Of a stretch of 32,068 bases of DNA, positions 24,786-31,775 are shown one piece after another. Positions within the stretch are counted from its first letter, which is position 1, and each line of letters opens with the position of its first letter. Below the pieces are notes generated by a model that did not search any database, was not told where the DNA came from, and worked only from the letters and a program-made list of their open reading frames with translations. This stretch comes from a bacterium (GTDB taxonomy: Bacteria > CSSED10-310 > JAJRTK01), in NCBI GenBank assembly GCA_024278345.1, contig JAJRTK010000321.1, forward strand, positions 1 to 32,068, in the 5' to 3' direction. Made by a program: the position numbers and the translations under genes.

Positions 24786-24834
24786 GGCGAGCCGCGGGTG
24801 CCGGACGGCGCCCGATGGGAGCGGAGTACAACCC
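24786..24834 (-). repeat. 49-bp intergenic repeat, copy C
   Basis: Read on the minus strand, its first 41 bases are identical to copy B and the remaining eight are nearly so. One end is duplicated by the adjoining mobile element: AACCCAAA is present at both sides of 24838-24992. Confidence 0.85.
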
Positions 24835-24837
24835 AAA

Positions 24838-24992
24838 GGGACCTATCAGATCCGGTTGACAAGTCCACGCACGAAAGGAACCTACCGTTCAATTCCGTGA
24901 ATCCCGTCCAGCCCGCCACCGGCAAGATGCCGGTGCCACCAGGGCAGCGCCGGGGAGTGTAAAGCAAAAACGCGGGGATTTGATAGGTCCCA
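24838..24992 (+). mobile_element. 155-bp MITE-like element, copy 1
   Basis: Terminal inverted repeats GGGACCTATCAGATCC / GGGACCTATCAAATCC differ at one position. The perfect 8-bp direct repeat AACCCAAA flanks it (24830-24837 and 24993-25000). The interior has an 8-bp stem CACCGGCA/TGCCGGTG and the conserved TGTAAAGCAAAAAC near the right end. It shares both ends and these blocks with the inverted copy at 27300-27453. It has no coding capacity. Several IS families make 8-bp duplications, so the helper transposase is unknown. Confidence 0.9.
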
Positions 24993-25011
24993 ACCCAAAG
25001 AATAATTTGCA

Positions 25012-25407
25012 TCAGGATGGATGTCTGGGGTGTCCGTAAAGAACGCCTTCGAGGATGGTGAGGAGCTTGGAGCGACTGATGGGCTTTTGGATATATTCTT
25101 GGAATCCCAGCTTCATGGCGTCCAGATAGGTTCCCATGTCGCCATAAGCGGTCATCATGATGACCGCTGGCGGGGGGTGCCGGGGTTCGGCGCGGGAGAT
25201 TTCCTCGGCGAGGCGGAAGCCATTCTTGCCAGGCATCCTGTAATCCGTCAGAACAAGATCGAAGTCCACTTTCCGGAACTGATGGAGAGCCTCGTCACCG
25301 TCGCGGGCCAGAGTGACGTGGTAACCGGCTTTCTCCAGAATTTTTCGGAGTGCTTTCCGGAGCGAGTCGTCATCATCGACCACAAGAATATGTTTTTGGC
25401 GATCCAT
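25012..25407 (-). CDS. Single-domain response regulator
   Basis: 131 residues comprising only a CheY-like receiver domain. Acidic pocket DDDD is at about 11-14, the phospho-acceptor is the Asp in LVLTDYRMPG (about 55), T in MMTAY and K in QKPIS. There is no output domain, so it acts through protein contacts or as a phosphate shuttle. It is divergent from the histidine kinase at 25507, sharing a 99-bp control region. It has AGGAT 7 nt before the ATG and a strong sigma-54 promoter about 55 bp upstream of its start. The kinase, this receiver and the NtrC-type protein may form a branched phosphorelay, which is inference from position. Confidence 0.92.
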   Translation of the reverse strand: MDRQKHILVVDDDDSLRKALRKILEKAGYHVTLARDGDEALHQFRKVDFDLVLTDYRMPGKNGFRLAEEISRAEPRHPPPAVIMMTAYGDMGTYLDAMKLGFQEYIQKPISRSKLLTILEGVLYGHPRHPS

Positions 25408-25460
25408 GCAAGTGATCCTCGCACCAGAGTTTCCTGGAAAACCTCATACTGCAAGGGCGC

Positions 25461-25476
25461 AGCAAGTTTCGCGCCA
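25461..25476 (-). promoter_or_regulatory. Sigma-54 promoter of the receiver gene
   Basis: Minus-strand TGGCGCGAAACTTGCT keeps GG-N10-GC and most of the TGGCAC-N5-TTGCW consensus. The predicted start point near 25450 leaves a leader of about 43 nt, nearly the same as for the PFOR gene. Confidence 0.7.
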
Positions 25477-25506
25477 CGGCGAAGGAAATGAACCGGAGGA
25501 TTGTAA

Positions 25507-27207
25507 ATGGCTGGTGCGGAGAAGGTGCTAGAGTTTGGACCGCTGTTTCGGGGGCTCTGTATGGCTCTGGCAGATCATACCGGCGCCTGCGGCCGATGCG
25601 TCATGCGAGAAGTCGGCCGGCAGCTTGGAAAGATCTTCGTGCAAGAACTTTTGAGCCTGGGAAAATTGGAGCGGGGAATCTCCGGGATCGAGTTGTTTTT
25701 TCAAGTCTACTGCCGGAGGGAACTTGGGGATTTCAAGATCGTTTGCCTGGATCTGGACCAGCCATTTGTAGAGATTCGGGTCTTGAAAGCTCCGGCCCGA
25801 GGCGAGAAAAAGCCCTGGCCTCCCCAAGCTTGTGAGGCTTTTGCCGGGCTCATTGAGGCGGTCTTTGCGGAGCTGGCGGAAGAAAAGTTTGATCCTCGGC
25901 AAACTCTCCTTTGCAAGGAGCTGGCCTGCCGAGTGGCCGGAGCAGATGATTGCCATTATGTCATTGGGAGTTGGAAAGACCTTGCCGAGCTCCAGGGCTA
26001 CCTCCAAAAACACCAGCACCCGCCCTTCTGGAGAAACCGAACCGAAGAAGTGAAACCGAACCTTCCCATTTCGGCGCTCTGTGGGGTTTTCTGGAAAAAC
26101 AAGGAACTCGAGTCAACGGTGGTGGGCCTTAGTGAACGGCTTTCCATGAGCCAGCGTTTGCTTGAGAGTCTCCTGGAAAGCTCCGCCGACGCCATCCTCG
26201 CCGTGGACGAGCAGCATAAAATCTTGACTTGGAACCGCGGTGCCGAGCTCATATACGGCTGCAAGGCCCACGAAGTCCTGGGCAAGAGCTTTGAAATGTT
26301 CGTGCCCCAAGACCTCCTGGAACGAGACGAGCTTGGCCTTATTGGTCAGGCGATCCGGCAAAGCGATTACCTTTGGCACTACGAGACGGAGCGCGTGACG
26401 CGAAATGGCCGGCGAATCGTCATCGATCTCACTTGTTCGGCCATTCGGGACGAAAAGGGCCAATTCTTGGGCTGTTCCTCCATCGCCCGGGACATCACGG
26501 AAAAAAAGCGCCTTCAAAAAGATTTGCTCCTTTCCGAAAAGCTGTCGGCCATTGGGACAATGTCTGCCCACGTTGCCCATGAAGTGCGCAATCCGCTTTC
26601 CTCAATTAGGCTCAACCTCGAGCTTCTGGGGGATGAATTGGTGGAGGGCGGCAACCTTGCGGAAGCCCACACGCTTCTGTCGGCAATCCAGGCTGAAGTG
26701 GAAGTCCTGACCCAGTTCACCGACGAAGTCCTTCAGTTCGCCCGCCTGCCTAATTTTTCCTTTGAGACCCTGGAACTAGAGCAACTTGTCCAGGAGCTCA
26801 TCTCCTTCATCTGTGAAGAAGCGGAGCGGCGACGGATTGGAATCGAAACGCGCTTTTCGGCAACGGTGCCGCCCGTGCAAGGCGATGGGCACAAGCTCCG
26901 GCAGGTCCTTCTCAATCTATCGCGCAACGCCATGGAAGCGATGCCGGAAGGCGGACAGTTGATCCTGGAGGTCCGACGGGATGGAAAGGATGTGGAGATC
27001 AGGGTGCAAGACACGGGCAAAGGAATTGCTCCCGAGGTTTTGCCGAAGATTTTTGAGCCTTTTTTCACGACGAAAACCTCGGGAACAGGACTCGGTCTGG
27101 CACTGAGCCAGCAAATCATCCACGAACATGGCGGAAGCCTGAGCTGCACGAGCCCACTGGGAGGGGGCTGCACCTTCGTGGTTCGGCTTCCCGGTGTCGC
27201 CGTTTGA
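25507..27207 (+). CDS. Cytoplasmic histidine kinase with V4R-like Cys-rich N-terminus and PAS
   Basis: 566 residues without membrane segments. The N-terminal part (1-160) ends in CKELACRVAGADDCHYVIG (C136, C141, C149), the pattern that closes 4-vinyl-reductase (V4R) small-molecule or metal-binding domains. Further cysteines C18, C28 and C31 (CGRC) could bind a metal or cluster. A PAS domain spans about 215-335. HisKA has H358 in AHEVRNPL, and HATPase has NLSRNAMEAMP and DTGKGIAPE with GTGLGLALS. The combination resembles NtrB-type kinases, which control sigma-54 activators. It lies between the divergent receiver gene and the octahaem cytochrome operon. The signal may be a redox or small-ligand cue read by the Cys-rich domain. 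Confidence 0.9.
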   Translation: MAGAEKVLEFGPLFRGLCMALADHTGACGRCVMREVGRQLGKIFVQELLSLGKLERGISGIELFFQVYCRRELGDFKIVCLDLDQPFVEIRVLKAPARGEKKPWPPQACEAFAGLIEAVFAELAEEKFDPRQTLLCKELACRVAGADDCHYVIGSWKDLAELQGYLQKHQHPPFWRNRTEEVKPNLPISALCGVFWKNKELESTVVGLSERLSMSQRLLESLLESSADAILAVDEQHKILTWNRGAELIYGCKAHEVLGKSFEMFVPQDLLERDELGLIGQAIRQSDYLWHYETERVTRNGRRIVIDLTCSAIRDEKGQFLGCSSIARDITEKKRLQKDLLLSEKLSAIGTMSAHVAHEVRNPLSSIRLNLELLGDELVEGGNLAEAHTLLSAIQAEVEVLTQFTDEVLQFARLPNFSFETLELEQLVQELISFICEEAERRRIGIETRFSATVPPVQGDGHKLRQVLLNLSRNAMEAMPEGGQLILEVRRDGKDVEIRVQDTGKGIAPEVLPKIFEPFFTTKTSGTGLGLALSQQIIHEHGGSLSCTSPLGGGCTFVVRLPGVAV

Positions 27208-27252
27208 GCGGAAGCCGTTGATCCCGGCCATCTGTCATGCAGTCAGAAAAAA

Positions 27253-27265
27253 TGACAATTTGTCA
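27253..27265. promoter_or_regulatory. Palindrome TGACAA-T-TTGTCA, candidate activator site
   Basis: A perfect 13-bp inverted repeat, extending to 15 bp with flanking A/T, with the same half-sites as 22884-22896. It lies about 390 bp before the cytochrome sigma-54 promoter. About 162 bp of that distance is the inserted MITE and its duplicated target. Confidence 0.5.
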
Positions 27266-27299
27266 TGATTGGATCGAAGACCAACGAATTACCACCTTG

Positions 27300-27453
27300 G
27301 GGACCTATCAAATTGTCGTGTTTTTGCTTTACAATTTTCTTCGCCGAAACGGTGGCACCGGCATCTTGCCGGTGTAGCCCCCTCCGGGCTGCACGGAGCC
27401 GGGAAGGAGGCCTGCCCCAGCGGTGATGTTGTCAACCGGATCTGATAGGTCCC
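27300..27453 (-). mobile_element. 154-bp MITE-like element, copy 2 (inverted)
   Basis: Read on the minus strand it begins with the same 25 bases as copy 1 and shares the CACCGGCA/TGCCGGTG stem, TGTAAAGCAAAAAC and the right end TTTGATAGGTCCC. The perfect 8-bp direct repeat CCACCTTG flanks it (27292-27299 and 27454-27461). The intervening sequence has diverged from copy 1, so these are family members rather than a recent local duplication. Confidence 0.9.
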
Positions 27454-27654
27454 CCACCTTGTTCATCGTTTGCTCTATCCCTCTATATGGGAACTGTGCC
27501 AGGCCCCAGTTTGCCGCAACCAGCAAGTGATATATACGTCGTCCCCGCGGTCCGGTGGATCCTATGGTGAACAATGTCGAATTGCGGCAGGATCGGCGGG
27601 AAGAGTGGAGGCGTGGAAGCTAAAACAAGAAAAACAGGTCTCCTTTTCCTACAA

Positions 27655-27670
27655 TGGCTTGTTTCTTGCT
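27655..27670 (+). promoter_or_regulatory. Sigma-54 promoter of the octahaem cytochrome operon
   Basis: TGGCTTGTTTCTTGCT has GG-N10-GC spacing and an intact TTGCT -12 element. Transcription from about 27681 would give a leader near 140 nt containing a GAGCCC/GGGCTC hairpin. Confidence 0.65.
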
Positions 27671-27819
27671 ACTTTTTTGCGCATTGGGACTTTGAGGGAA
27701 AACAGAGGGGTCGCGAGCTTTAGGACCCTTTTGGATGAGGGGAAGTGCGAGCCCGGAGGGCTCCATCAGAGGAAACCCTCATCGGGGAACGATCCAGACC
27801 AATGAAGGAGAAAGGCTAG

Positions 27820-29178
27820 ATGAGTAAGAGGACAAGAATCTGGTTTATGGGGGCGCTGAGCGTCTTTTTCGTGGGGGCAAGCATCGCCGCGGCTCAGAGC
27901 GAGCAATGCTACGACTGCCACAAGGTCAAGAGTCCCGGGTTGGCTGCCCAGTGGAAGAGTAGCGTTCATGCAGCCAATGAGGTCGGGTGCTTGGAATGCC
28001 ACGAGGCGGAAGAGGGGGAGATCGATGGATGGACCCACGAGGGGCAACTGATCTCGTCTTTGGTGACGCCCAAGGACTGCGCGAAGTGCCACGATGAAAT
28101 CGCCGAAGAGTTCCAGGGAAGCCATCACGCAAGTGCGGGGAATATACTTGGATCGCTCGACAACGTTCTGGGAGAGATTGTCGAAGGTGCGCCGGCGGCG
28201 CACGCGGGCTGTTGGCAGTGTCATGGCTCGAAGATCGCGTTTAAGTCGGACGACAAGGGCAACGTCGTCAAAGACAAGCTAGGCCGGCCCGTTCTGGACA
28301 AGACCACCTGGCCGAACTCCGGCATTGGCCGGATCAATCCCGACGGCAGCGTCGGCACCTGTTCGGCCTGCCACTCCAGGCACCGCTTTTCCATCGAGAT
28401 GGCCCGGCGACCGGAAAACTGTGGAAAATGCCACTTGGGCCCCGACCACCCGCAGAAGGAGATCTACGAAGAGAGCAAGCACGGAATCGCCTTCAGGGCC
28501 GCCGATGCCCAGGGAAAGATGCACATGGACGCGAAACCGTGGATCGTTGGGCAAACGTACACGGCCGCTCCAACATGTGCCACGTGCCACATGAGCGCCA
28601 CATCCGACCAACCGGCAACCCACGATCCCGGCAAAAGGATTTCCTGGACTCTTCGACCGAAGGTGTCCAAGAAGATGGAGAACTGGGAGCAAAAGCGGCA
28701 AAGCATGAAGAACGTATGCCGAGCCTGCCATTCCAATGAATGGATTGACGGGCATTACGAACAGTATGACGCGGTGGTCAATCTCTACAATGATAAGTTC
28801 GGCAAGCCGGCCACGGAGATCATGAAAGCTCTGTTGGACGCGGGGCTCCGAACCGCAACGCCATTTGACGAGAAAATCGAATGGACCTTTTTCTACCTTT
28901 GGCACCACGAAGGGCGCCGAGCCCGGATGGGTGCCTCGATGATGGCACCGGATTACACCCAGTGGCACGGGTTCTATGAGATCGCTGAACGATTCTACAT
29001 GGAGCTCATTCCGGAAGCCAAGGAGATGGCCCACGGCAACCGGAAGGTCAACAAAGTCATCAAGAAGGTCCTGAACATGCCGCAGCACAAGTGGACCCAG
29101 GGCATGGACGAGAAGACGAAGCAGGAGATTCGCGAGTTTTACAAAAAGCGCTACGAAAAAGAAGGAGGTAAGAAATGA
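27820..29178 (+). CDS. Octahaem c-type cytochrome, hydroxylamine oxidoreductase-like
   Basis: 452 residues with a signal peptide (cleavage near AAA|QS, residue 25) and exactly eight CXXCH sites starting at 30, 57, 87, 131, 181, 201, 253 and 300. The C-terminal helical region carries WHHEGRRARMG and APDYTQWHG (Y379), typical of the HAO family. A Tyr in this area forms the cross-link to the catalytic P460 haem in true HAOs, and Y379 is my candidate. The family oxidises hydroxylamine or hydrazine, or reduces nitrite, in the periplasm. The protein is shorter than nitrifier HAO (about 550 residues) and lacks a C-terminal membrane helix. Its TGA overlaps the ATG of the porin gene (ATGA). No haoB or c554/cM552 genes are adjacent. 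Direction of catalysis is open. Confidence 0.88.
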   Translation: MSKRTRIWFMGALSVFFVGASIAAAQSEQCYDCHKVKSPGLAAQWKSSVHAANEVGCLECHEAEEGEIDGWTHEGQLISSLVTPKDCAKCHDEIAEEFQGSHHASAGNILGSLDNVLGEIVEGAPAAHAGCWQCHGSKIAFKSDDKGNVVKDKLGRPVLDKTTWPNSGIGRINPDGSVGTCSACHSRHRFSIEMARRPENCGKCHLGPDHPQKEIYEESKHGIAFRAADAQGKMHMDAKPWIVGQTYTAAPTCATCHMSATSDQPATHDPGKRISWTLRPKVSKKMENWEQKRQSMKNVCRACHSNEWIDGHYEQYDAVVNLYNDKFGKPATEIMKALLDAGLRTATPFDEKIEWTFFYLWHHEGRRARMGASMMAPDYTQWHGFYEIAERFYMELIPEAKEMAHGNRKVNKVIKKVLNMPQHKWTQGMDEKTKQEIREFYKKRYEKEGGKK

Positions 29179-30485
29179 AGCGTTGGTTATGGATGTTCTT
29201 GGCGGGGGCACTTGCCCTGAGCGGTGGCCGTTCGGCCTTAGCCGATGAATCCGGGTATTCTGATGAGACCGAATCCGCACCGCCGCAAGTGATCGTTCCC
29301 GGCGCCTTGACGCTCAAGTTGTCGGGACAGCTCAGGGTCAGGGAAGAGCTCTTCGACGCAATCTATTCTCCGGCCAACCCCCTGGGCGACGAGAGTTACG
29401 ATTTTCTCCACATGCGCTCCCGGCTCCGGGTAGATGTCGAGGTATCGGAGGGCTTTGCGGCGGTTTTCGAGCTTCAGGATGTTCGGCGGTTCGGTGAAGA
29501 GGGGAAAACGGCGAATGATACCGAAGGCATGGATATCAAGCGGGCCACCATCGTCATCAAGAAGCAGGATATGAAGCTGGAGATCGGCCGCTACGTCATG
29601 GCGTACGGAGACCACCGGATCATCGGTAGCCTCGAGTGGGTGGATCAAGGGCGAACCTACGATGGAGCCCGCATTTCCTACGCGCCCGATGGCTATTTCT
29701 TCGACGGGTTTTATTCCAGGATCCGGGACGACAAGTTCAGCACGGATGACAAGGAGCTTTTCGGAGTCTATGCCGGAGCGAAGAATCTTCCCATGACTCT
29801 TGAGGCTTACGCCATCTACTACAAGGACTACAAGCTGGCAACGGTGGACGGCGACGGGCCAGAGAACGGCTTCGCCACTCTGGGCCTGCGCGTGGCCAGC
29901 AAAAAGGGCAGCCGGCTGGATTATAAGGGCGAATTCGCCTACCAGACCGGTGACCTCTTCGACCGGAAGCTCAATGCTTACGCATTCGCCGTGCTCGCTG
30001 GATACAGGCTCTCCGACGGCGGTTGGAAACCTCGTATCGGTGTGGAATTCGACTATGCCACCGGCGACGACGCCGATGCGGAGAAGACCGAGCAGTTCCA
30101 GACCATCGCACCAACCAATCACATGCACTACGGCTATGCCGACCTCATGGGCTGGAGCAACATGATGGACATCCGAGCGTCGTTCCGGGTGCATCCCTCC
30201 AAGACGCTCAGGCTGACCCTTGATTGGCACCGCTTTTCCCTGGCGGAAACAACGGGAGCCTGGATCAACGCCGCGGGCCAGGTAGTTCGCGCTGGAACCA
30301 CCGAGGACGTGTCCAGTAATCTGGGCGATGAAATCGACTTCGTCTTCAACTGGAAGGCCGGCAAGGGCTTTGCCGTGCAAGGCGGCGTCGCCGCTTTCTT
30401 TCCCGGGGCCTACGTCGATGACACGGGAGACGGAGATTCTCCGGCCGCAACCTTTGCCTACCTCCAAACGATGCTGAAGTTCTAG
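29175..30485 (+). CDS. Outer-membrane beta-barrel (alginate-export-like porin)
   Basis: 436 residues with a signal peptide (cleavage near ALA|DE, residue 23). Alternating amphipathic strands run throughout and the protein ends in the Phe typical of outer-membrane barrels (LQTMLKF). The strand pattern, with GQLRVREE, FLHMRSRLRVDVEV, FELQDVRRFG, and the LEIGRYVMAYGD and GARISYAPDGY segments, resembles the AlgE/alginate-export porin group, which also includes anion-selective porins beside periplasmic redox enzymes. It is translationally coupled to the octahaem cytochrome (4-bp overlap). It therefore probably admits or exports that enzyme's substrate or product, or holds the cytochrome at the outer membrane. 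An intrinsic terminator follows 25 bp downstream. Confidence 0.85.
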   Translation: MKRWLWMFLAGALALSGGRSALADESGYSDETESAPPQVIVPGALTLKLSGQLRVREELFDAIYSPANPLGDESYDFLHMRSRLRVDVEVSEGFAAVFELQDVRRFGEEGKTANDTEGMDIKRATIVIKKQDMKLEIGRYVMAYGDHRIIGSLEWVDQGRTYDGARISYAPDGYFFDGFYSRIRDDKFSTDDKELFGVYAGAKNLPMTLEAYAIYYKDYKLATVDGDGPENGFATLGLRVASKKGSRLDYKGEFAYQTGDLFDRKLNAYAFAVLAGYRLSDGGWKPRIGVEFDYATGDDADAEKTEQFQTIAPTNHMHYGYADLMGWSNMMDIRASFRVHPSKTLRLTLDWHRFSLAETTGAWINAAGQVVRAGTTEDVSSNLGDEIDFVFNWKAGKGFAVQGGVAAFFPGAYVDDTGDGDSPAATFAYLQTMLKF

Positions 30486-30509
30486 TGAATCTCGGCATTT
30501 GAGCAAGTT

Positions 30510-30541
30510 GAGGGCCGGGCGGCAGCTCGGCCCTCTTTTCT
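30510..30541 (+). terminator. Intrinsic terminator of the cytochrome-porin operon
   Basis: GAGGGCCG (30510-30517) pairs perfectly with CGGCCCTC (30528-30535) across a ten-base loop, followed by TTTTCTT. It lies 25 bp after the porin stop. Confidence 0.85.
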
Positions 30542-30597
30542 TGGGTCGTAAGAGGCTTTCAGGGCATTTGCCCTAACCCGGGGCGATGATTTGCGCG

Positions 30598-30627
30598 TGG
30601 CGGCGGACGGACTGCCGCCGCGAGCGG
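30598..30627 (-). repeat. Partial copy E of the 49-bp repeat
   Basis: On the minus strand, CCGCTC then GGCGGCAGTCCGTCCGCCGC matches the centre of copy A with one substitution but lacks the CATCGG connection and the outer ends. It lies upstream of the desaturase promoter. Confidence 0.5.
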
Positions 30628-30679
30628 ACGCCTCTGCCAGGCTCCGTCATGAGAGCTTTTGGGCAGGCTTTCCCGGAGG

Positions 30680-30708
30680 TTGGAGATAAAGCAATATTGG
30701 CGTATAAT
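30680..30708 (+). promoter_or_regulatory. Sigma-70 promoter of the desaturase gene
   Basis: TTGGAG (30680-30685), a 17-bp spacer and a perfect TATAAT (30703-30708). Transcription would begin near 30715, leaving a leader of about 44 nt. It is the clearest housekeeping promoter in the window. Confidence 0.7.
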
Positions 30709-30758
30709 AAATCGTTCCCACAGTTGTTCACTTCAGCTTTTTCTGGAAACGACCGCCC

Positions 30759-31775
30759 ATGCCATCGACGAAACCCGCTTCGGCCAGACACCATTATCCG
30801 CGCCATGCCAAAGCCCTCAAGGGCGACCTCAAGAGAGCGATTCCCACCAGTACTCTCCGGGACCTCCACGTTCTCTCCACCTGGCGCCACTTCCTGGTCC
30901 TTGGGCGCCTGCTGCTTCTTGCGGGGCTCGCGGTCACGGTCATCGCCCAGACCCAAGGCTGGCTCCCCGCAACCATGGCCATGTTCGTCCTGGGCTTCGT
31001 TTTCTTCGATTTCACCATCCTTCTCCACGAAGTGGTCCACGAAGCAGTCTTTTCGAAGAGGAATCCCCGGCTCAATCGGATCCTGGGCCACATCTACGCC
31101 TTCCCCAGCGGAATGTCGGCCTCCCAGTTCACCCGCTGGCACCTGGATCACCACGACGAGCTGGGAGATCCCGAAGCGGACCCCAAGCGCCACCATCTGA
31201 GTCCCAAAAAGAACTCCCGTTGGCTCAAGGCGGCCTATTGGACCTTCTTGTTGATCCCCATCTACTTTCGAGCCGCACGGCAAGAGGTCTTGACGTATCC
31301 CGAGGACCTCCGGGCACGAATTCGCCGGGAGCGGACGATGGTCATCGGCGGGCATCTGCTCCTTTTCGCCTTCCTCTGGTGGATTGCCGGGCCTCGCCTG
31401 GCCCTCATGGCCCATCTATTGCCCTATCTGGTGGTCTTTCCCATGGCCTTCGCCCTCAACCGCCTGGGGCAACACTACGACATCGACCCGGGCGATCCGG
31501 CCCGCTGGTCGACCCGAATGAAGCCTTCTTGGTTCTGGGACTGGATCTTCTGCTGGTCAAACTACCATTTGGAGCACCACTACTTTCCCCGGGTCCCCTT
31601 CTACAAGCTGGGCCGTCTGAACCGTGAGCTCGGGCAATTTTATAAGGAGCGCGGGATCCCCGAGCGGACGTACCGGCAGCTCCTTTGGGGCTGGTTCGCG
31701 CGGAACGAGGAAGCCCACACTCGGTGGAGTGAACCCAAGCGTAGGGGAAACTCAGGAGCTCCCATCGGGAGGTGA
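30759..31775 (+). CDS. Membrane fatty acid desaturase (di-iron)
   Basis: A 338-residue integral membrane enzyme introducing a double bond into acyl lipids with O2 and an electron donor. The three His boxes are complete: HEVVH (90-94), HLDHH (128-132) and HLEHH (270-274), with an extra His at 239 (GQHY). Hydrophobic helices lie around 45-65, 70-88, 160-172, 193-211 and 213-233. The family also contains carotene ketolases/hydroxylases, so the substrate is not certain. It has its own sigma-70 promoter and a weak ribosome-binding site. Its last 24 bp overlap the convergent SPFH-like gene. The enzyme needs O2, so the organism must meet oxygen at times. Confidence 0.88.
   Translation: MPSTKPASARHHYPRHAKALKGDLKRAIPTSTLRDLHVLSTWRHFLVLGRLLLLAGLAVTVIAQTQGWLPATMAMFVLGFVFFDFTILLHEVVHEAVFSKRNPRLNRILGHIYAFPSGMSASQFTRWHLDHHDELGDPEADPKRHHLSPKKNSRWLKAAYWTFLLIPIYFRAARQEVLTYPEDLRARIRRERTMVIGGHLLLFAFLWWIAGPRLALMAHLLPYLVVFPMAFALNRLGQHYDIDPGDPARWSTRMKPSWFWDWIFCWSNYHLEHHYFPRVPFYKLGRLNRELGQFYKERGIPERTYRQLLWGWFARNEEAHTRWSEPKRRGNSGAPIGR

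Larger units (their letters stand above)
27208..27819. other. Control region of the octahaem cytochrome operon
   Basis: 612 bp without a convincing gene. It holds a TGACAA-N-TTGTCA palindrome (27253-27265), MITE copy 2 (27300-27453), a sigma-54 promoter (27655-27670), a GAGCCC/GGGCTC hairpin (27749-27763) in the leader, and AAGGAG (27805-27810) before the cytochrome ATG. Confidence 0.75.

Noticed and set aside
24838-27453. Composite transposon carrying the receiver and kinase genes between the two MITE-like copies
   Set aside because: Each copy has its own distinct 8-bp duplication, so each inserted separately. A composite move would duplicate only the outer target.
27802-27819. Five-codon leader frame (MKEKG) ending directly before the cytochrome ATG
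   Set aside because: It consists mostly of the Shine-Dalgarno region itself and has no ribosome-binding site of its own.
29238-30506. A 422-codon minus-strand frame opposite the porin gene
   Set aside because: The plus strand has a signal peptide, barrel strands and a terminal Phe, while the minus frame has no recognisable fold.
31757-31770. GCTCCCATCGGG at the end of the desaturase gene, matching the 49-bp repeat
   Set aside because: Only 12 bases agree and the rest diverges. It lies in coding sequence, so chance or a decayed fragment cannot be told apart.
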